From positions 1 through 64,000 of the forward strand of contig JAFRZH010000022.1 of the NCBI GenBank assembly GCA_017442645.1: a DNA stretch of 64,000 nucleotides, read 5' to 3'. The stretch is from a bacterium (GTDB taxonomy: Bacteria > Patescibacteria > JAEDAM01 > Absconditabacterales > Absconditicoccaceae). Positions 42,299 to 52,404 of this stretch are shown in pieces (positions within the stretch are counted from its first letter, which is position 1; the number at the start of each line of letters is the position of its first letter). A program made the translations under genes and the position numbers. The notes below the pieces were generated by a model. That model made no database searches. It was not told the origin of the DNA and saw only the letters and a program-made list of their open reading frames with translations.

Positions 42299-43603
42299 TT
42301 ATTCTTTAGAAAGAAATTTCCAAACAGGAATCACTTCGATTACAACTTCATCTTGATTAATAATCTGTTCTTGATTATAGGTTAGAATTATTCATCTTTT
42401 GATAGAATGTTTTTTCATTGCTTCAAGGAGTCCTCACACTTCTCTGTCTTGAGTTTCATTATTTAAATCTCGAGTAACTTGAATAGCCATATTAATTTCT
42501 AAACTCATAGATTTCTTTACAATAAAATCACATTCTTTTTTCTCGTTAAAATAAAAGAATTGATATCATCTTCTATAGAGTTCAATAGCGACCAAATTTT
42601 CAAGTTTTTTTCATCTATTTGCGGAATAATTTGCACTTAATTTGATAAATCAAGGATCGATAAGATAATATTTCTTTGCAGTGTTCGTTAAAATTCCTTT
42701 AGGAGAATAACTAAATTTGGGACATTCGATAAGAAAAAATGCTTCCTTCAAATAATCTAAAAATTTTAAAAGAGTTGGTTTGCTTATTTTTATTCCCATA
42801 TTTTGAAAATAAGTGACTATTTTTGTAGGAGAGAAAAGTGAAGCATACATCTCAAGACTATATTTCATAAGCATTTCTAAAACAAATTTCTCTTGAATAT
42901 TATGTCTCTCGAGTAAGTCCCTGTAAAACATAGTAGTATAATATTCTGTTAAGATCTCATGTTTTACAATGGTATTTTCATTCATAATAATCCTTGGATA
43001 TCCTCAGAATTCTAAATATTCATCAAAAATATTTAAAAGTTTTCATTCGGATAAACTTCATTGTAAGGTTTCGTAATCAAGATTACTTTTCTCCAAAAGT
43101 TCATGAAATGAAAATGGGAGCATTAATCTATGTCTATATCTTCATCTTAATTCGGTTCCTATTTCATTTAATAATAATTTTGATGAACTTCCTGAAATAA
43201 TAACTTTATATCCTTGATCGTGAAAAAATCTCATTGCTGTACCCCAATTTTCGACGTTTTGGATTTCGTCAAAAAAGAGATAGAGAGGTTTCTTACCATA
43301 AATTTGCTGATAAAGATTAATGAGCTCTGGTAAATCTGCTCACGTAAGATTCGTTAATTGTGGATGTTCAAAGTTTAAAAAAAAGATATCAGCTTTTTTA
43401 CAAATATTTTTCGTTACAAGTTCTTCAACTAATTGATACAAAAAATACGTTTTCCCCGCACGACGTGGTCCAATAATGGCTAAAATTGAATCTAAGGAAA
43501 CAAGATCTACATTTTGATATTTTCTTTTAATCAATAAAGGAAATTCGTCTACGGCTCGTTCTTTGATAAGTTTTTTGATCAATTCTTGATGTTGAAGTTC
43601 CAT
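42299..43603 (-). CDS. AAA ATPase with DUF4143 domain (array copy 2)
   Basis: 434 aa and the most diverged of the set. Walker A is IIGPRRAGKT near residue 45, Walker B is YLFFDEIQNV, and the sensor is IISGSSSKLLLNEIGTELRGR. The winged-helix-like middle reads FSPTKIVTYFQNMGIKISKPTLL. The C-terminal fold has ECDFIVKK then AIQVTRDL. Roughly seven glycines are UGA. Two 21-bp direct repeats lie 30-85 bp upstream. Confidence 0.86.
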
Positions 43604-43633
43604 TTTTAATGAAAAATGATTAAAATTTTATGC

Positions 43634-43687
43634 TTTTATTATAAAGTGTAAAATGGAAGTTTATATTTTTATTATAAAGTATAAAAT
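43634..43687. promoter_or_regulatory. two 21-bp direct repeats upstream of array copy 2
   Basis: TTTTATTATAAAG followed by TGTAAAAT (43634-43654) or TATAAAAT (43667-43687). The copies differ at one base and their starts are 33 bp apart, about three helical turns, as for a dimeric repressor. They overlap the probable promoter region. Confidence 0.55.
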
Positions 43688-43767
43688 ATTATATTCATTT
43701 ATTTGAAAAATGCAAATCAAAAATTTAGATGGAAATGAAGTATAAAAATTTATCAGGACTTTTTTTT

Positions 43768-43890
43768 CTCTCAACAAAAAAAGACCGAGTATTCACTCAG
43801 TCTTTGATTGATAAGTACTTCCTGACTCTCCACGAATGGTAGTCAGATTTTTTCTTTATGATTTACTCGTAAAGAGAGAGTTAAATTTTT
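43768..43890 (+). repeat. array repeat, full copy
   Basis: Starts CTCTCAAC; hairpin A AAAGACCGAGT/ACTCAGTCTTT; hairpin B with AGTCAG and T-run; arm C is degraded (AGAGAGAGTTAAATT). It ends about 28 bases before the stop of the HigA-like gene. Confidence 0.85.
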
Positions 43891-43917
43891 ATTTTCTAAA
43901 ATTGGGAAAATACTTTT

Positions 43918-44325
43918 TTAAGCATATACTGGTTCTAAAATCCTAACTTTTGAATTCTGTTTTTCTTCTTCTGTTTTCTTATTTCAGAATATAATGTCTT
44001 CGATCTCTTCTTCTGTTAGATTATCGTTTCCTATATGATATTCTTTAAGTTTCTCCTTTACTCTTTGAATCCTTTTTGATTCTTTTTGTTTGGCAATTCA
44101 TAAACTATAAGCCACTTGGAGATTCATTCGAGTTCTTGCACTAATTCCAAGAGCTTCTTCAATGCGAACGCAAAGATCAGGAGTTAAATTTTTTTTTCAT
44201 TTTATGATTTCATTTAATGCAGAAACAGGAATATCAATAATATCTGCAAATTTTGTTTGTGTAATTTTTCTTGCTTTTAATTCATCTAAAAGATATCCTC
44301 AAGGGTGGAAAAATGTCTTTTTCAT
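43918..44325 (-). CDS. HigA-family antitoxin (XRE helix-turn-helix)
   Basis: 135 aa. It starts MKKTFFHPWGYLLDELKARK in the raw frame with TGA as the Gly after HP, so the motif is HPGGYLLDELKARKITQTKFA, the usual HigA opening. The helix-turn-helix continues with IPVSALNEIIKGKKNLTPDLC and RIEEALGISARTRMNLQ. It should bind and repress the operon promoter and neutralise the HigB-like toxin encoded immediately upstream. Confidence 0.9.
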
Positions 44326-44368
44326 CTATATTCTTAGTAAGAAATAAAAGCCCTAGAAAGAGCAACCA

Positions 44369-44674
44369 CTACCTGATTTTATTTCCATAATGGTTGCTAA
44401 TTCGTAGGATGTCCACTACTTTTATATATCCATCTTCAAAGTCAATTTCAACTCTTCGTTTATCATTCAGCCTTATGCTTCGGTGATCTCCGATTTTCTC
44501 TAGATTATTCCCGTTACACTTCCATAAATCTGAAAGAGAACAAGCTTCTTCTAAAGCATTAATCTTTTTCAAATAAAGAGTAATAACTTGTTTTGAAAGT
44601 TTAGATTTTTTTATTGCTTTTTCATCTTCATTATAAAGACCTTCAAGTAGTGGAGTTGTAAATTTTACCTTCAT
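44369..44674 (-). CDS. HigB-like toxin (RelE superfamily)
   Basis: 101 aa. The core shows LEEACSLSDLWKCNG, then DHRSIRLNDKRRVEIDFEDG and VVDILRISNHYG, the family order of small helices and a beta sheet with R-x-R residues. HigB-type toxins cleave translated mRNA. The toxin precedes its antitoxin by 43 bp, the inverted order typical of higBA. It has no UGA codons. Confidence 0.88.
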   Translation of the reverse strand: MKVKFTTPLLEGLYNEDEKAIKKSKLSKQVITLYLKKINALEEACSLSDLWKCNGNNLEKIGDHRSIRLNDKRRVEIDFEDGYIKVVDILRISNHYGNKIR

Positions 44675-45018
44675 TGGATCCTTAATGGAGATAAAATCTG
44701 AACAATTTGATATTATCTCTTTGTCCTTTTAAATTATAGTTATTTTTTTTTATATTTCAATATTTTTTCTACTTTTTATAGAAAATATCAGTTGTTATCT
44801 TTTATCAATAATAACATATGATGTATGGTACTATATATTTCTCTCTACAAAAAAAGACCAAGTATCCACTCAGTCTTTGATTGATAAGTTCTTTCTGACT
44901 CTCCACGAAGGGTAGTCAGATTTTTCTTTATGATTTATTCGTAAATGGAGAGTCAGATTTCTTCTTTTTATAAAATATCTTCTAAATCCTAGATCATAAG
45001 ATATTAAATATTTCGTCT
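44675..45018. other. 344-bp gap with AT-rich leader and an array repeat
   Basis: The first 160 bp are the AT-rich leader of the HigBA operon. The full array repeat follows at 44840-44965, and the last 50 bp are the decayed tail after the interrupted ATPase gene. No gene is visible. Confidence 0.65.
44840..44965 (+). repeat. array repeat, full copy
   Basis: Starts TCTCTCTAC; hairpin A AAAGACCAAGT/ACTCAGTCTTT with one change; B and C arms as in the other copies, ending AGTCAGATTT. Confidence 0.85.
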
Positions 45019-46188
45019 TTATCCTTTATATTGGAATTCTTTCCAGTTAATAATTTTCGTTTCTCACCATCATTTTGATTCTCCAGTATAAATCACAAAT
45101 CAATCTTCAGGATGTTTCTTTTTATTATTGATATTAAGCTCTTTTCGGTAAGTAATCCCTTTTTAAAAATCTTTAGAATAAGTTGAACTGGATTTGATTT
45201 CAATCGGAATTTGAGTATTTGCTTTATCAATAATAACGTCTACTTCTTTTTGATTGGAATCACGATAAAAATAACATTCTTCACCATACCCATGAATATT
45301 AATCTGCTTTTTTATCTCTGTTATGATCATATTTTCAAAAAGATTACCAATCATATGATGATTAGACAATTCTTCAACAGAATTGATTTTTAATAAACGA
45401 CAAGCAAGTCCGGTATCCATAAAATAGATTTTAGGAGATTTGATATATCTTTTCCCAAAATTTTCATAATACGGATGCAGTTTGAAAGTGATATAACTTG
45501 CTTCAAGGATAGAAATCCATTTTTTTAAAGTTCTTTGATCTATTCAGACATCATCAGATAAAGATTAATAATTAATCATCTGTCCTATTCTTCCTGCAAG
45601 CAAAGCAACAAATTTACGGAACAAATCCAAATCATGAACTTCTTTGATTTGCCTTACATCTCTTTCTAAATAGGTTGCAATATATTGTTCATAATAAACA
45701 ACAGGAGGAATATCTCTATCGTAAATAATAGGTAAAAAACCTTTAAAAATCTGATCTACAAAATTGTTTGATAAAAGATTATTCAGTTTTAATTCTTTAA
45801 AACTAAAAGGATCCATTTTTAAATATCAAACTCTTCAAGCTAATGATTGAGATATTTTTTCTGACAGTAATAAATTTTCAGATCAAGAAATGATAAAATC
45901 AGCCATTTCTTTTCTTGAATCCACAATCTCCAATAAATAGGAAAACAAGATAGGACATCTTTGAATTTCATCGATAATGATATGTGATTGTTCTCTTAAA
46001 AATCTTCAAGGATCATTCTCAACATCTGAAAGAGTATCCGGAGATTCTAAATTGTAATATTTATAATCTGGAAATTGTTCTTTCAAAAAAGTTGTTTTCC
46101 CAACTTGTCTTGCTCAAGTAATTGCAACAACAGGGAATCCTTTTTTTAAAACATTTAATTTATCGATATATAACCTATACAAAGCCAT
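45019..46188 (-). pseudogene. AAA/DUF4143 ATPase gene with two internal TAA codons (array copy 3)
   Basis: 390 codons closely related to the intact copy at 49072-50232. Walker A is TGARQVGKT, Walker B is HIIIDEIQRC, and the nuclease-like part EVDVIIDKANTQIPIEIKSS keeps E-x-K. Two TAA stops interrupt it: at 45565-45567 (after GRIGQMINY, where the paralogue continues TSLAND) and at 45163-45165 (after YSKDF, where the paralogue continues SKGIKYW). Two nonsense changes in a conserved frame indicate a dead gene. Confidence 0.82.
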
Positions 46189-46200
46189 TTTCTTAAAAAG

Positions 46201-46238
46201 TTATGTAAAATTAACATATTCATGTCATTTTTGCATAA
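46201..46238. promoter_or_regulatory. imperfect dyad upstream of array copy 3
   Basis: TTATGTAAAA at the left and TTTTTGCATAA at the right flank an inner ACAT..ATGT pair. The outer half-sites match those of the 37-bp dyad at 50244-50280 upstream of the sister gene, suggesting a shared operator. Confidence 0.5.
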
Positions 46239-46275
46239 TATTTTTTTATAGTAGTTTTCAAGTAATTTTATACAT

Positions 46276-46402
46276 TCCCTCTCAACAAAAAAAGACCGAG
46301 TATCCACTCAGTCTTTGATTGATAAGTTCTTCCTGACTTTCCGTAAAGGTTCGTCAGATTTTTTCTTCTCGATTCACTTATGAAGAAAGAGTCAGATTTT
46401 TT
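46276..46402 (+). repeat. array repeat, full copy
   Basis: Starts CCCTCTCAAC; hairpin A AAAGACCGAGT/ACTCAGTCTTT; B and C arms diverged (CTGACTTTCCG, GAAAGAGTCAG). It abuts the stop codon of the RelA/SpoT-domain gene. Confidence 0.85.
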
Positions 46403-47445
46403 TAAGCTATAATATCTTGTAAAAGTGAAATAAATTTTGCAGTATCACCAAAATAGTTTGGATAGGCATGAGAAAGTGTCTTTAATGATTCTCCAGCAAC
46501 TAGTACTACTTGTCCTTCATCTTCCGTTTTAAAAAGTTGTTCTTGTTGTAAATAAAGTTCTGTCGCTTTGTTGATTTCTCAAGATTTAAATCATAAAACT
46601 TTAATCGTATGATCTTGAAGATTTAAAATAAGCAAATAATGTTCATATCTCTTTCCTAAGTTAGTATCGATCTGTTTAATTGCATCACTATAGGTTTTTA
46701 ATTTATCAATTACATGTAATTTTTTTTCCAAAGCTTTTAGTGTTTTTTTCAATGATTCCAAATCTTTTCATTGGTATTTACGGGTAGGGACGCAGCCTTC
46801 TTTTATCGCAAAAAGGGAACTCGTTAGAGCAAAAAAATCTAACCATTCTTGAGTTCATTCTCAGGCTTTTAGAGCTTTTTGTAAAATAATTCCTACCGTT
46901 TCTACGGCAGTTGCTCGGATATGTTGCAATTCCGTTCTAATTTGGATTTCTATTTGTAATCCATTATATTCTGAAACATATGAATTCTGATATTTATAAA
47001 CCATATGTAAAGATCTATATCACGAATCTTTTGGTTTACGAATATAATCATCTTCTTTCACTAATTCATGAAGGAATCTCCCCCTTAATAAAGCATCTCT
47101 CAATTTATAAACTTCATCAATATTTTCTAAAACAACTCTTAACCCCCCAATATCTTGAATCCTTGATAACATCATATTAGGATTTCTTTTTAATTTCCCA
47201 ATGATCGAATGCGTACGTTTTAACCTTTCTACCACAACTGCTGAATATTGTAAAGATTTAATTTTCGATCTTAAAAGGGATTGAAAAGTATTCATAGGAT
47301 AATCATGAGCTGTTCTCCAATTATTCAAAATCAACAAATTTTCTTTCATTTCATTTTCTGATAAATTGTCCTTAATTAGTGAGATTCAAGCTGAATTTAT
47401 CTGTTTTTTAGAGTAAAGAAGTTTTATCTTTTTTGAAGGAGTCAT
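46402..47445 (-). CDS. RelA/SpoT nucleotidyltransferase-domain protein
   Basis: 347 aa with a RelA/SpoT synthetase domain and no HD hydrolase, TGS or ACT domain. Visible motifs are VVERLKRTHSIIGKLKR, LSRIQDIGGLRVVLENI and EDDYIRKPKDSGYRSLHMVY (G from TGA), followed by IEIQIRTELQHIRATAVE. Small alarmone synthetases make (p)ppGpp-like nucleotides, and relatives in defence or toxin-antitoxin systems make pppApp or modify tRNA. No antitoxin is directly adjacent. The C-terminal 120 residues are helical. Confidence 0.87.
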
Positions 47446-47542
47446 GATGAATAATTACAGATAAAAATTTTTAAATGATTTGATGACTACAAGTAAGATA
47501 ATGTTTAAACGATAAAAATCAAGGTAGAGTTGCTGTCTAAGT

Positions 47543-47616
47543 AAACAAAAAAATCTGACTTTCCATGAATTGGAGTCAGATTTTTTCTTCATGATTCACT
47601 CGTAAAGAGAGAGTTT
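47543..47616 (+). repeat. array repeat, partial copy (hairpin A missing)
   Basis: Only hairpin B (CTGACTTTCCATGAATTGGAGTCAG + T-run region) and a diverged C arm remain. It sits between two divergent genes, unlike the other copies, which abut 3' ends. Confidence 0.75.
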
Positions 47617-47636
47617 GTTTTTCATTAAAAATAGTC

Positions 47637-47664
47637 TTGATTTTTAAAATTTGTTCGCTATAGT
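47637..47664 (+). promoter_or_regulatory. promoter of array copy 4
   Basis: TTGATT (47637-47642), a 16-bp spacer and TATAGT (47659-47664). Flanking TTTGTTCG and CGACAAA half-sites overlap the -10 and could be an operator. The predicted transcript start falls after an upstream in-frame TTG, which supports the ATG at 47708 as the start. Confidence 0.55.
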
Positions 47665-47707
47665 CGACAAAAAAGAAAAAAAACAAAATTTGTCGTGTTT
47701 ATTCTGT

Positions 47708-48940
47708 ATGAAAAGAATCATGAATCTTATAAAAGCAAGTAAATCTTTATTACATCAAAGTCTTTTCCCAAGGAAAGAATATTTTTTTCAATTAGATGAA
47801 TATTTAAAAACAGATCTTATTATTGTAGTACAAGGACAAAGAAGATCTGGGAAAAGTTATTGTATTATGGGATATCTACAGCAAAAACAGATCGACGAAA
47901 AAGAGATTTTTTATCTCAATAAAGAATTGGATGTAGAACAACAAATACAGAATTATACCGATTTACAAAAACTTTTTACACAATATCAAAAAGAAGTAAA
48001 AGATCCTTCTTATATTGTGATCGATGAAATCCAAGATATTCATGAACGAGAACATTTTATCAGAGCAAGGTATACAGAAAAAAAATATAAAATTATTATT
48101 TCAGGATCAAATTCTAAACTTCTTTCTGGAGAACTCTCTACGTATCTTGCAGGAAGATATCTATCATTTCATCTTTATCCTTTGGGATATCAAGAATTTC
48201 TGGAGTTCAATCAGACTTCTTTCTCTTTTTTAGACTATTTTCAATATGGTGGGTTACCGGAAATTGCAAAAATTAAAGAAAGACAAACGAAAACACAGTA
48301 TTTGAAAGATATTTTTGATAGTATCCTATTGAAAGATATTTTTTCAAGATTTCAAATTAAAGATATTCCTTTTTTTCAGAAAATCTTATTGTTTCTTGCT
48401 GATAACATTGGAAATCCCTTTTCTCTGAGAAATGTTCAAAATTTTTCAAAAAATTATGGTTGGTGAAATGCCTCACTTGAAAAAATTAGTCATTATCTTC
48501 AATGTTTAGAAATTCCTTTTCTTATCCATAAAGTTCCTTTTTATAATTTGAAAGGAAAACAATTCTTAGAATATGGAGGAAAATATTATTTCAATGATTT
48601 GGGAATGAGAAACGTTTTGAAGTTTAATTTTAATGACGATAAAGGGAAACTTCTTGAAAATCTCGTATTTCTTCATCTCAAAAGATACGGATATGAGGTG
48701 TTTATTGGAAAAATGAATAATCTTGAAATTGATTTTATAGCCAAAAAAGAAAATAATCTGAACTATTTTCAAGTTGCATATACGATGGAAGAAGAAACTA
48801 CAAAACAAAGAGAATTTTGAAATCTTTTAAAAATACCTGATTCTTATCCTAAATATCTTATTTCTGTTGATCCTTATCCAGAAGATTATCAAGGAATAAA
48901 ACATTTAAATATTGAAGATTTTTTAAAGCATTTTAGATAA
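47708..48940 (+). CDS. AAA ATPase with DUF4143 domain (array copy 4)
   Basis: 410 aa, plus strand. Walker A is QGQRRSGKS, Walker B is YIVIDEIQDI, and the sensor is IISGSNSKLLSGELSTYLAGRY. Middle domain: NPFSLRNVQNFSKNYG. The C-terminal nuclease-like fold has LEIDFIAKKE then YFQVAYTM, without E-x-K. Only two UGA glycines occur, against about fourteen in the copy at 50400. It converges on the next ATPase gene with an array repeat between them. A second ATG four codons on is an alternative start. Confidence 0.87.
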
Positions 48941-48956
48941 AATACTTTTTAATAAC

Positions 48957-49070
48957 CTAACAAAAAAAGACCGAGTATTCACTCAGTCTTTGATTGATAA
49001 GTACTTCCTTACTTTCCAAAAATGGTTAGTCAGATTTTTTTCTTCACGATTCACTCGCAATGAGAAAGTT
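48957..49070 (+). repeat. array repeat, full copy between convergent genes
   Basis: Hairpin A AAAGACCGAGT/ACTCAGTCTTT, B and C arms diverged (TTACTTTCC, GAGAAAGTT). It lies between the stops of two convergent ATPase genes and could terminate both. Confidence 0.82.
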
Positions 49071-49071
49071 A

Positions 49072-50232
49072 TTATTCAAAATTTTGATAATTTTTTCGAT
49101 TTAAAAGTTTGTAATCCTTCATTTCAAAATCATCTCAAGTATAAATAATCAAGCCGTTTTCTTGTTTCTTTTGATGAGGTAACGAATTCCAATATTTGAT
49201 CCCCTTACTAAACTCTTGTGAATACGTTGATGATGATTTTATTTCGATAGGAATCTGCGTTAATGATTTTTCAATAATTAGATCTACTTCTTTTTGATTA
49301 CTATCACGATAAAAATAAATATTTTCTCTGCTTCCATTTAAATTAAGTTGTTTTACTGTATCCATAATAATCATATTTTCAAAAAGATTTCCATAAATAT
49401 AAAAATTTTCTAATTCTTTAATAGACTTAATATCTAATAAACGACAAGCTAATCCTGTATCGGTAAAATAAATTTTAGAAGCTTTGATTAATCTCTTTCC
49501 CAAATTTTCATAATAGGGATGAAGTTGAAAAATGAGAAAACTTGCTTCTAAAATAGAAATCCAATTGACAATTGTTTTTGCATCCACTCCAACATCATTA
49601 GCTAAAGAAGTATAATTTACTAATTGTCCTATTCTTCCCGCTAAAAGACAACAAAATTTATGAAAAAGCATTAGATTATGGACTTCGCTAATTTGTTTTA
49701 CATCTCTCTCAAGGTAGGTAGCAATATAAGAATCATAATAAACTACAGGATTTGCATTTCTATGATAGATAGCAGGCATAAAACCTTTAAACATCTGTTC
49801 TGTAAGATTGTCTGAAATAAGGTTTAAGGATATTAATTCCGATAAAGAAAATCAATTCATTTTTAAATAACATACTCTTCATGCTAAAGATTGAGATATT
49901 TTTTCTGAAAGAAGAAGATTTTCTGATCAAGAAATAATAAAATCATCCATTATACCTCTTGTATCAACGATTTCTTGAAGATAAGAAAACAATTCCGGAC
50001 ATTTTTGAATCTCATCGATAATAATATGACTTCCACTTTGAAGAAATTTTAAAGGATCATTCTGTACTTTTTGTAAAGTTGCTGGAGTTTCTAAACTGTA
50101 ATACGTATAATCTGGAAATTGTTCTTTTAAAAAAGTCGTTTTCCCAACTTGTCTTGCTCCAGTAATCGCAAGTATTGGAAATTGATGTTTTATTTTTTCT
50201 AATTGTACTGAATATAATCTGTGAAAAGCCAT
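49072..50232 (-). CDS. AAA ATPase with DUF4143 domain, E-x-K intact (array copy 5)
   Basis: 386 aa. Walker A is TGARQVGKTTF near residue 25, Walker B is HIIIDEIQKC, and the sensor is ISGSENLLLSEKISQSLAGR. The middle winged-helix-like region reads NYTSLANDVGVDAKTIVNWI. The C-terminal part has EVDLIIEKSLTQIPIEIKSS, a full PD-(D/E)XK signature (D then E-x-K), so nuclease activity is plausible. Three glycines are UGA. It is the intact sister of the pseudogene at 45019, and a 37-bp dyad lies just upstream. Confidence 0.9.
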
Positions 50233-50243
50233 GTTTTTATATT

Positions 50244-50280
50244 TTATGTAAATCAGGAATTAAATTCCTAATTTGCATAA
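50244..50280. promoter_or_regulatory. 37-bp near-perfect dyad upstream of array copy 5
   Basis: TTATGTAAATCAGGAATT, a central A, and AATTCCTAATTTGCATAA match as inverted repeats at 16 of 18 positions. It lies 12 bp before the ATG. Similar outer half-sites occur upstream of the sister gene (46201-46238). Confidence 0.65.
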
Positions 50281-50319
50281 TAATTATATTTTTATAGTTT
50301 GCAAGTGATTTTATTTTTT

Positions 50320-50394
50320 TTCTCACTACATAAAAAGACCGAGTATCCACTCAGTCTTTATTATAAATCAATCGTGCAGAGAGTTAGATTTTTG
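50320..50394 (+). repeat. array repeat, shortened copy
   Basis: Hairpin A is intact (AAAGACCGAGT/ACTCAGTCTTT); B is lost and C is reduced to GAGAGTTAGATTTTTG. It abuts the stop of the ATPase gene at 50400. Confidence 0.8.
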
Positions 50395-50399
50395 TCCTT

Positions 50400-51590
50400 T
50401 TATTTTTCAGATAATCGTCTTGCAATGTCGATAATATGAACTCATTCATATTGATAGGTTGTTTGTTTTGTTCTTGCGATAATAATCTTCGGATATGCAT
50501 CTCTGATTTGTAGAAGTGGAGTTACTTCTCTTTGAAACGTTTTTTCATCACTAATATTATCTGATACTTGAATATATAAAAGTTCATCTCTTTTGATGGC
50601 AACAAAATCTATTTCTTTATGATACAGTACTCAGACATAAATTTCATATCAACGTCTTAAAAGTTCTATTGCTACGATATTTTCATATACTCTTCCTATA
50701 TCTCTATTTTTATTACCATTAATTGCATATCTAAATCTATGATCTACTAAATAATATTTATCCTGCATAGAAAGATATTTTTTTCAGTGAATATCATATC
50801 TTTTTGTTTTATAGAAAATGAAAGCATTACAAAGGTATTGAATATAAGCACTAATCGTTTTATGATTGATAGGAGTTCCCTTTGATTGTAATTCATTGGT
50901 AATTTTTCTAATCGTTGTAATATTGGAAATATTATCCATGAGATACTTTGTAATATTGTCCAAGAGTTCTCCATATTTGATATGATATTTATCAATGATA
51001 TCTCTACGGATTAAGGTTTCATAAACTCATTTAATATAATCTTCCTTTTCTTCTATCGTTTCGTATTGATACGATCAGGCCATTCCTCATTTATCGATAA
51101 ATTCTCAAAATGCCAAGTCTATATCATCGTATTTATAATATTGGAGAAATTCTTGAAAAGAGAATGGGAAAATACTAATTTCAAACGTTCTTCCTGTAAA
51201 TAAAGTCGCTAAATCACTACTTGATAGAAAAGCATTTGATCAAGTAAGATAAATATCATATCTTTTTGAGCTATGAAAACTATTAATGACATCTTCAAAT
51301 CCTTCACACATTTGCACTTCATCAATCAAAAGAAAATTTTGTTTTTGTTGATCATATTTTCATTCTACATAATGATATAACGCATCTGCATCTCTAAGAG
51401 GTTTATATTGATAATCACTAAAGTTAATTTTGATAAGATTATGATTCGGAATAGCTTCTATAAGGTACTTTTCAAAAAGTCATAATAATTCTGATTTTCA
51501 ACTACGTCTTACTCAAGTAATTACTTTAATATCAGAAGTCCCTATTACATTGATTAATTTTTGTAAATATGCTCTCGAAATGATTGTCAT
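50400..51590 (-). CDS. AAA ATPase with DUF4143 domain, UGA-rich (array copy 6)
   Basis: 396 aa. Walker A is TGVRRSGKS near residue 25, Walker B is [10 protein letters not shown], and the sensor is [21 protein letters not shown]. Middle: [24 protein letters not shown]-terminal fold: [11 protein letters not shown] then YIQVSDNI. About fourteen glycines are UGA and seven GGN, including the Walker A glycines, so standard gene finding would miss most of it. Three inverted repeats are stacked in its leader. Confidence 0.86.
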
Positions 51591-51598
51591 TATTATTA

Positions 51599-51703
51599 TT
51601 AGATCCTAAATATTAGGATCTAATATAATCTTTCATTTCCCAAAATCAAGTTTTTATACACTTTGGGAAATAATTTAAAATATTAGTTAATAACTAATAT
51701 TTT
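51599..51703. promoter_or_regulatory. three consecutive inverted repeats upstream of array copy 6
   Basis: TTAGATCCTAA-ATA-TTAGGATCTAA; ATTTCCCAAA with TTTGGGAAAT 17 bp apart; and AAAATATTAGTTA-A-TAACTAATATTTT with 13-bp arms. The third shares its TTAGTTA/TAACTAA core with the perfect palindrome at 21488-21507 upstream of a paralogous gene. Confidence 0.65.
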
Positions 51704-51825
51704 TTATCATCATTCAAAATGATATTTATTTAAAACAAATATTTTATTACCAAAAAATAAAAAATATTATTATTTAAGCAACGTAATTATTAACAAAAAA
51801 TCTACTTTTATTCAAGATCAACGAT

Positions 51826-51946
51826 TCTCACTACAAAAAAAGACCGAGTATCCACTCAGTCTTTGATTGATAAGCACATCTTGACTTTCCAAGAAGGTTA
51901 GTCAGATTTTCTCTTCAAGATTTATTCGTAAAGAGAAAGTCAGATT
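51826..51946 (+). repeat. array repeat, full copy
   Basis: Starts TCTCACTAC; hairpin A AAAGACCGAGT/ACTCAGTCTTT; B TTGACTTTCC; C GAGAAAGTCAGATT. Confidence 0.85.
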
Positions 51947-51993
51947 GTTTTATTTAAACATATATTAGAGTATGAATGATAAATTAATAAATT

Positions 51994-52404
51994 CTACAAA
52001 TTTGGAAATAATGCTTTAATTTCTTTGTATTCATTTTTTATTCTTAGTTGCCACCACTTAGTTTCCTGCATCTTTTTTTCTATATGAGATTTATGGTATA
52101 GTAACAATATAGTACAAGTTTTGTTTTCTCTGTCAACCAAAAGAATATATCTGTTTCATGATGCATGAGGAGAAATATTACTCTTTGCTACAGAGAATTC
52201 CCCTTTTAAAATTTGGAATCTGGTATCAGAAGTTTGATGAATTATTTCAATCTTAGTATCTCAAAGAAAATTATCCAAATGTTCTAACATCTTAACTATT
52301 GTAAAAAAAGTATATTCTCGTTCTTTCTTATATTTTTTGGAAAAATCCTTGATATAATGAGATTCTGCATATTCCCCAACATGTACATTATATTTAATAG
52401 ACAT
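51994..52404 (-). CDS. putative toxin paired with a Panacea-domain antitoxin
   Basis: 136 aa, starting MSIKYNVHVGEYAESHYIKD. It reads KKYKKEREYTFFTIVKMLEH, then IEIIHQTSDTRFQILKGEFSVAKSNISPHASGNRYILLVDRENKT and a basic tail. The pattern of basic helix then beta strands recalls RelE-like toxins, but I cannot assign it. It overlaps the upstream Panacea-domain gene by 11 bp, the tight coupling of a two-gene toxin-antitoxin operon. Function is inferred from that pairing. Confidence 0.65.

Larger units (their letters stand above)
43604..43917. other. 314-bp gap: operator-like direct repeats and an array repeat
   Basis: Holds the direct repeats at 43634-43687 in the leader of array copy 2 and the full array repeat at 43768-43890, which abuts the HigA-type gene. 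No gene is visible. Confidence 0.7.
51591..51993. other. 403-bp gap with three stacked inverted repeats and an array repeat
   Basis: The leader of array copy 6 contains inverted repeats at 51599-51623, 51635-51671 and 51677-51703. An AT-rich stretch follows, then the full array repeat at 51826-51946. No gene is visible. Confidence 0.7.

Noticed and set aside
45019..46188. TAA as a sense codon
   Set aside because: TAA ends nearly every intact gene in the window at the expected family length, so the internal TAA codons are treated as mutations.
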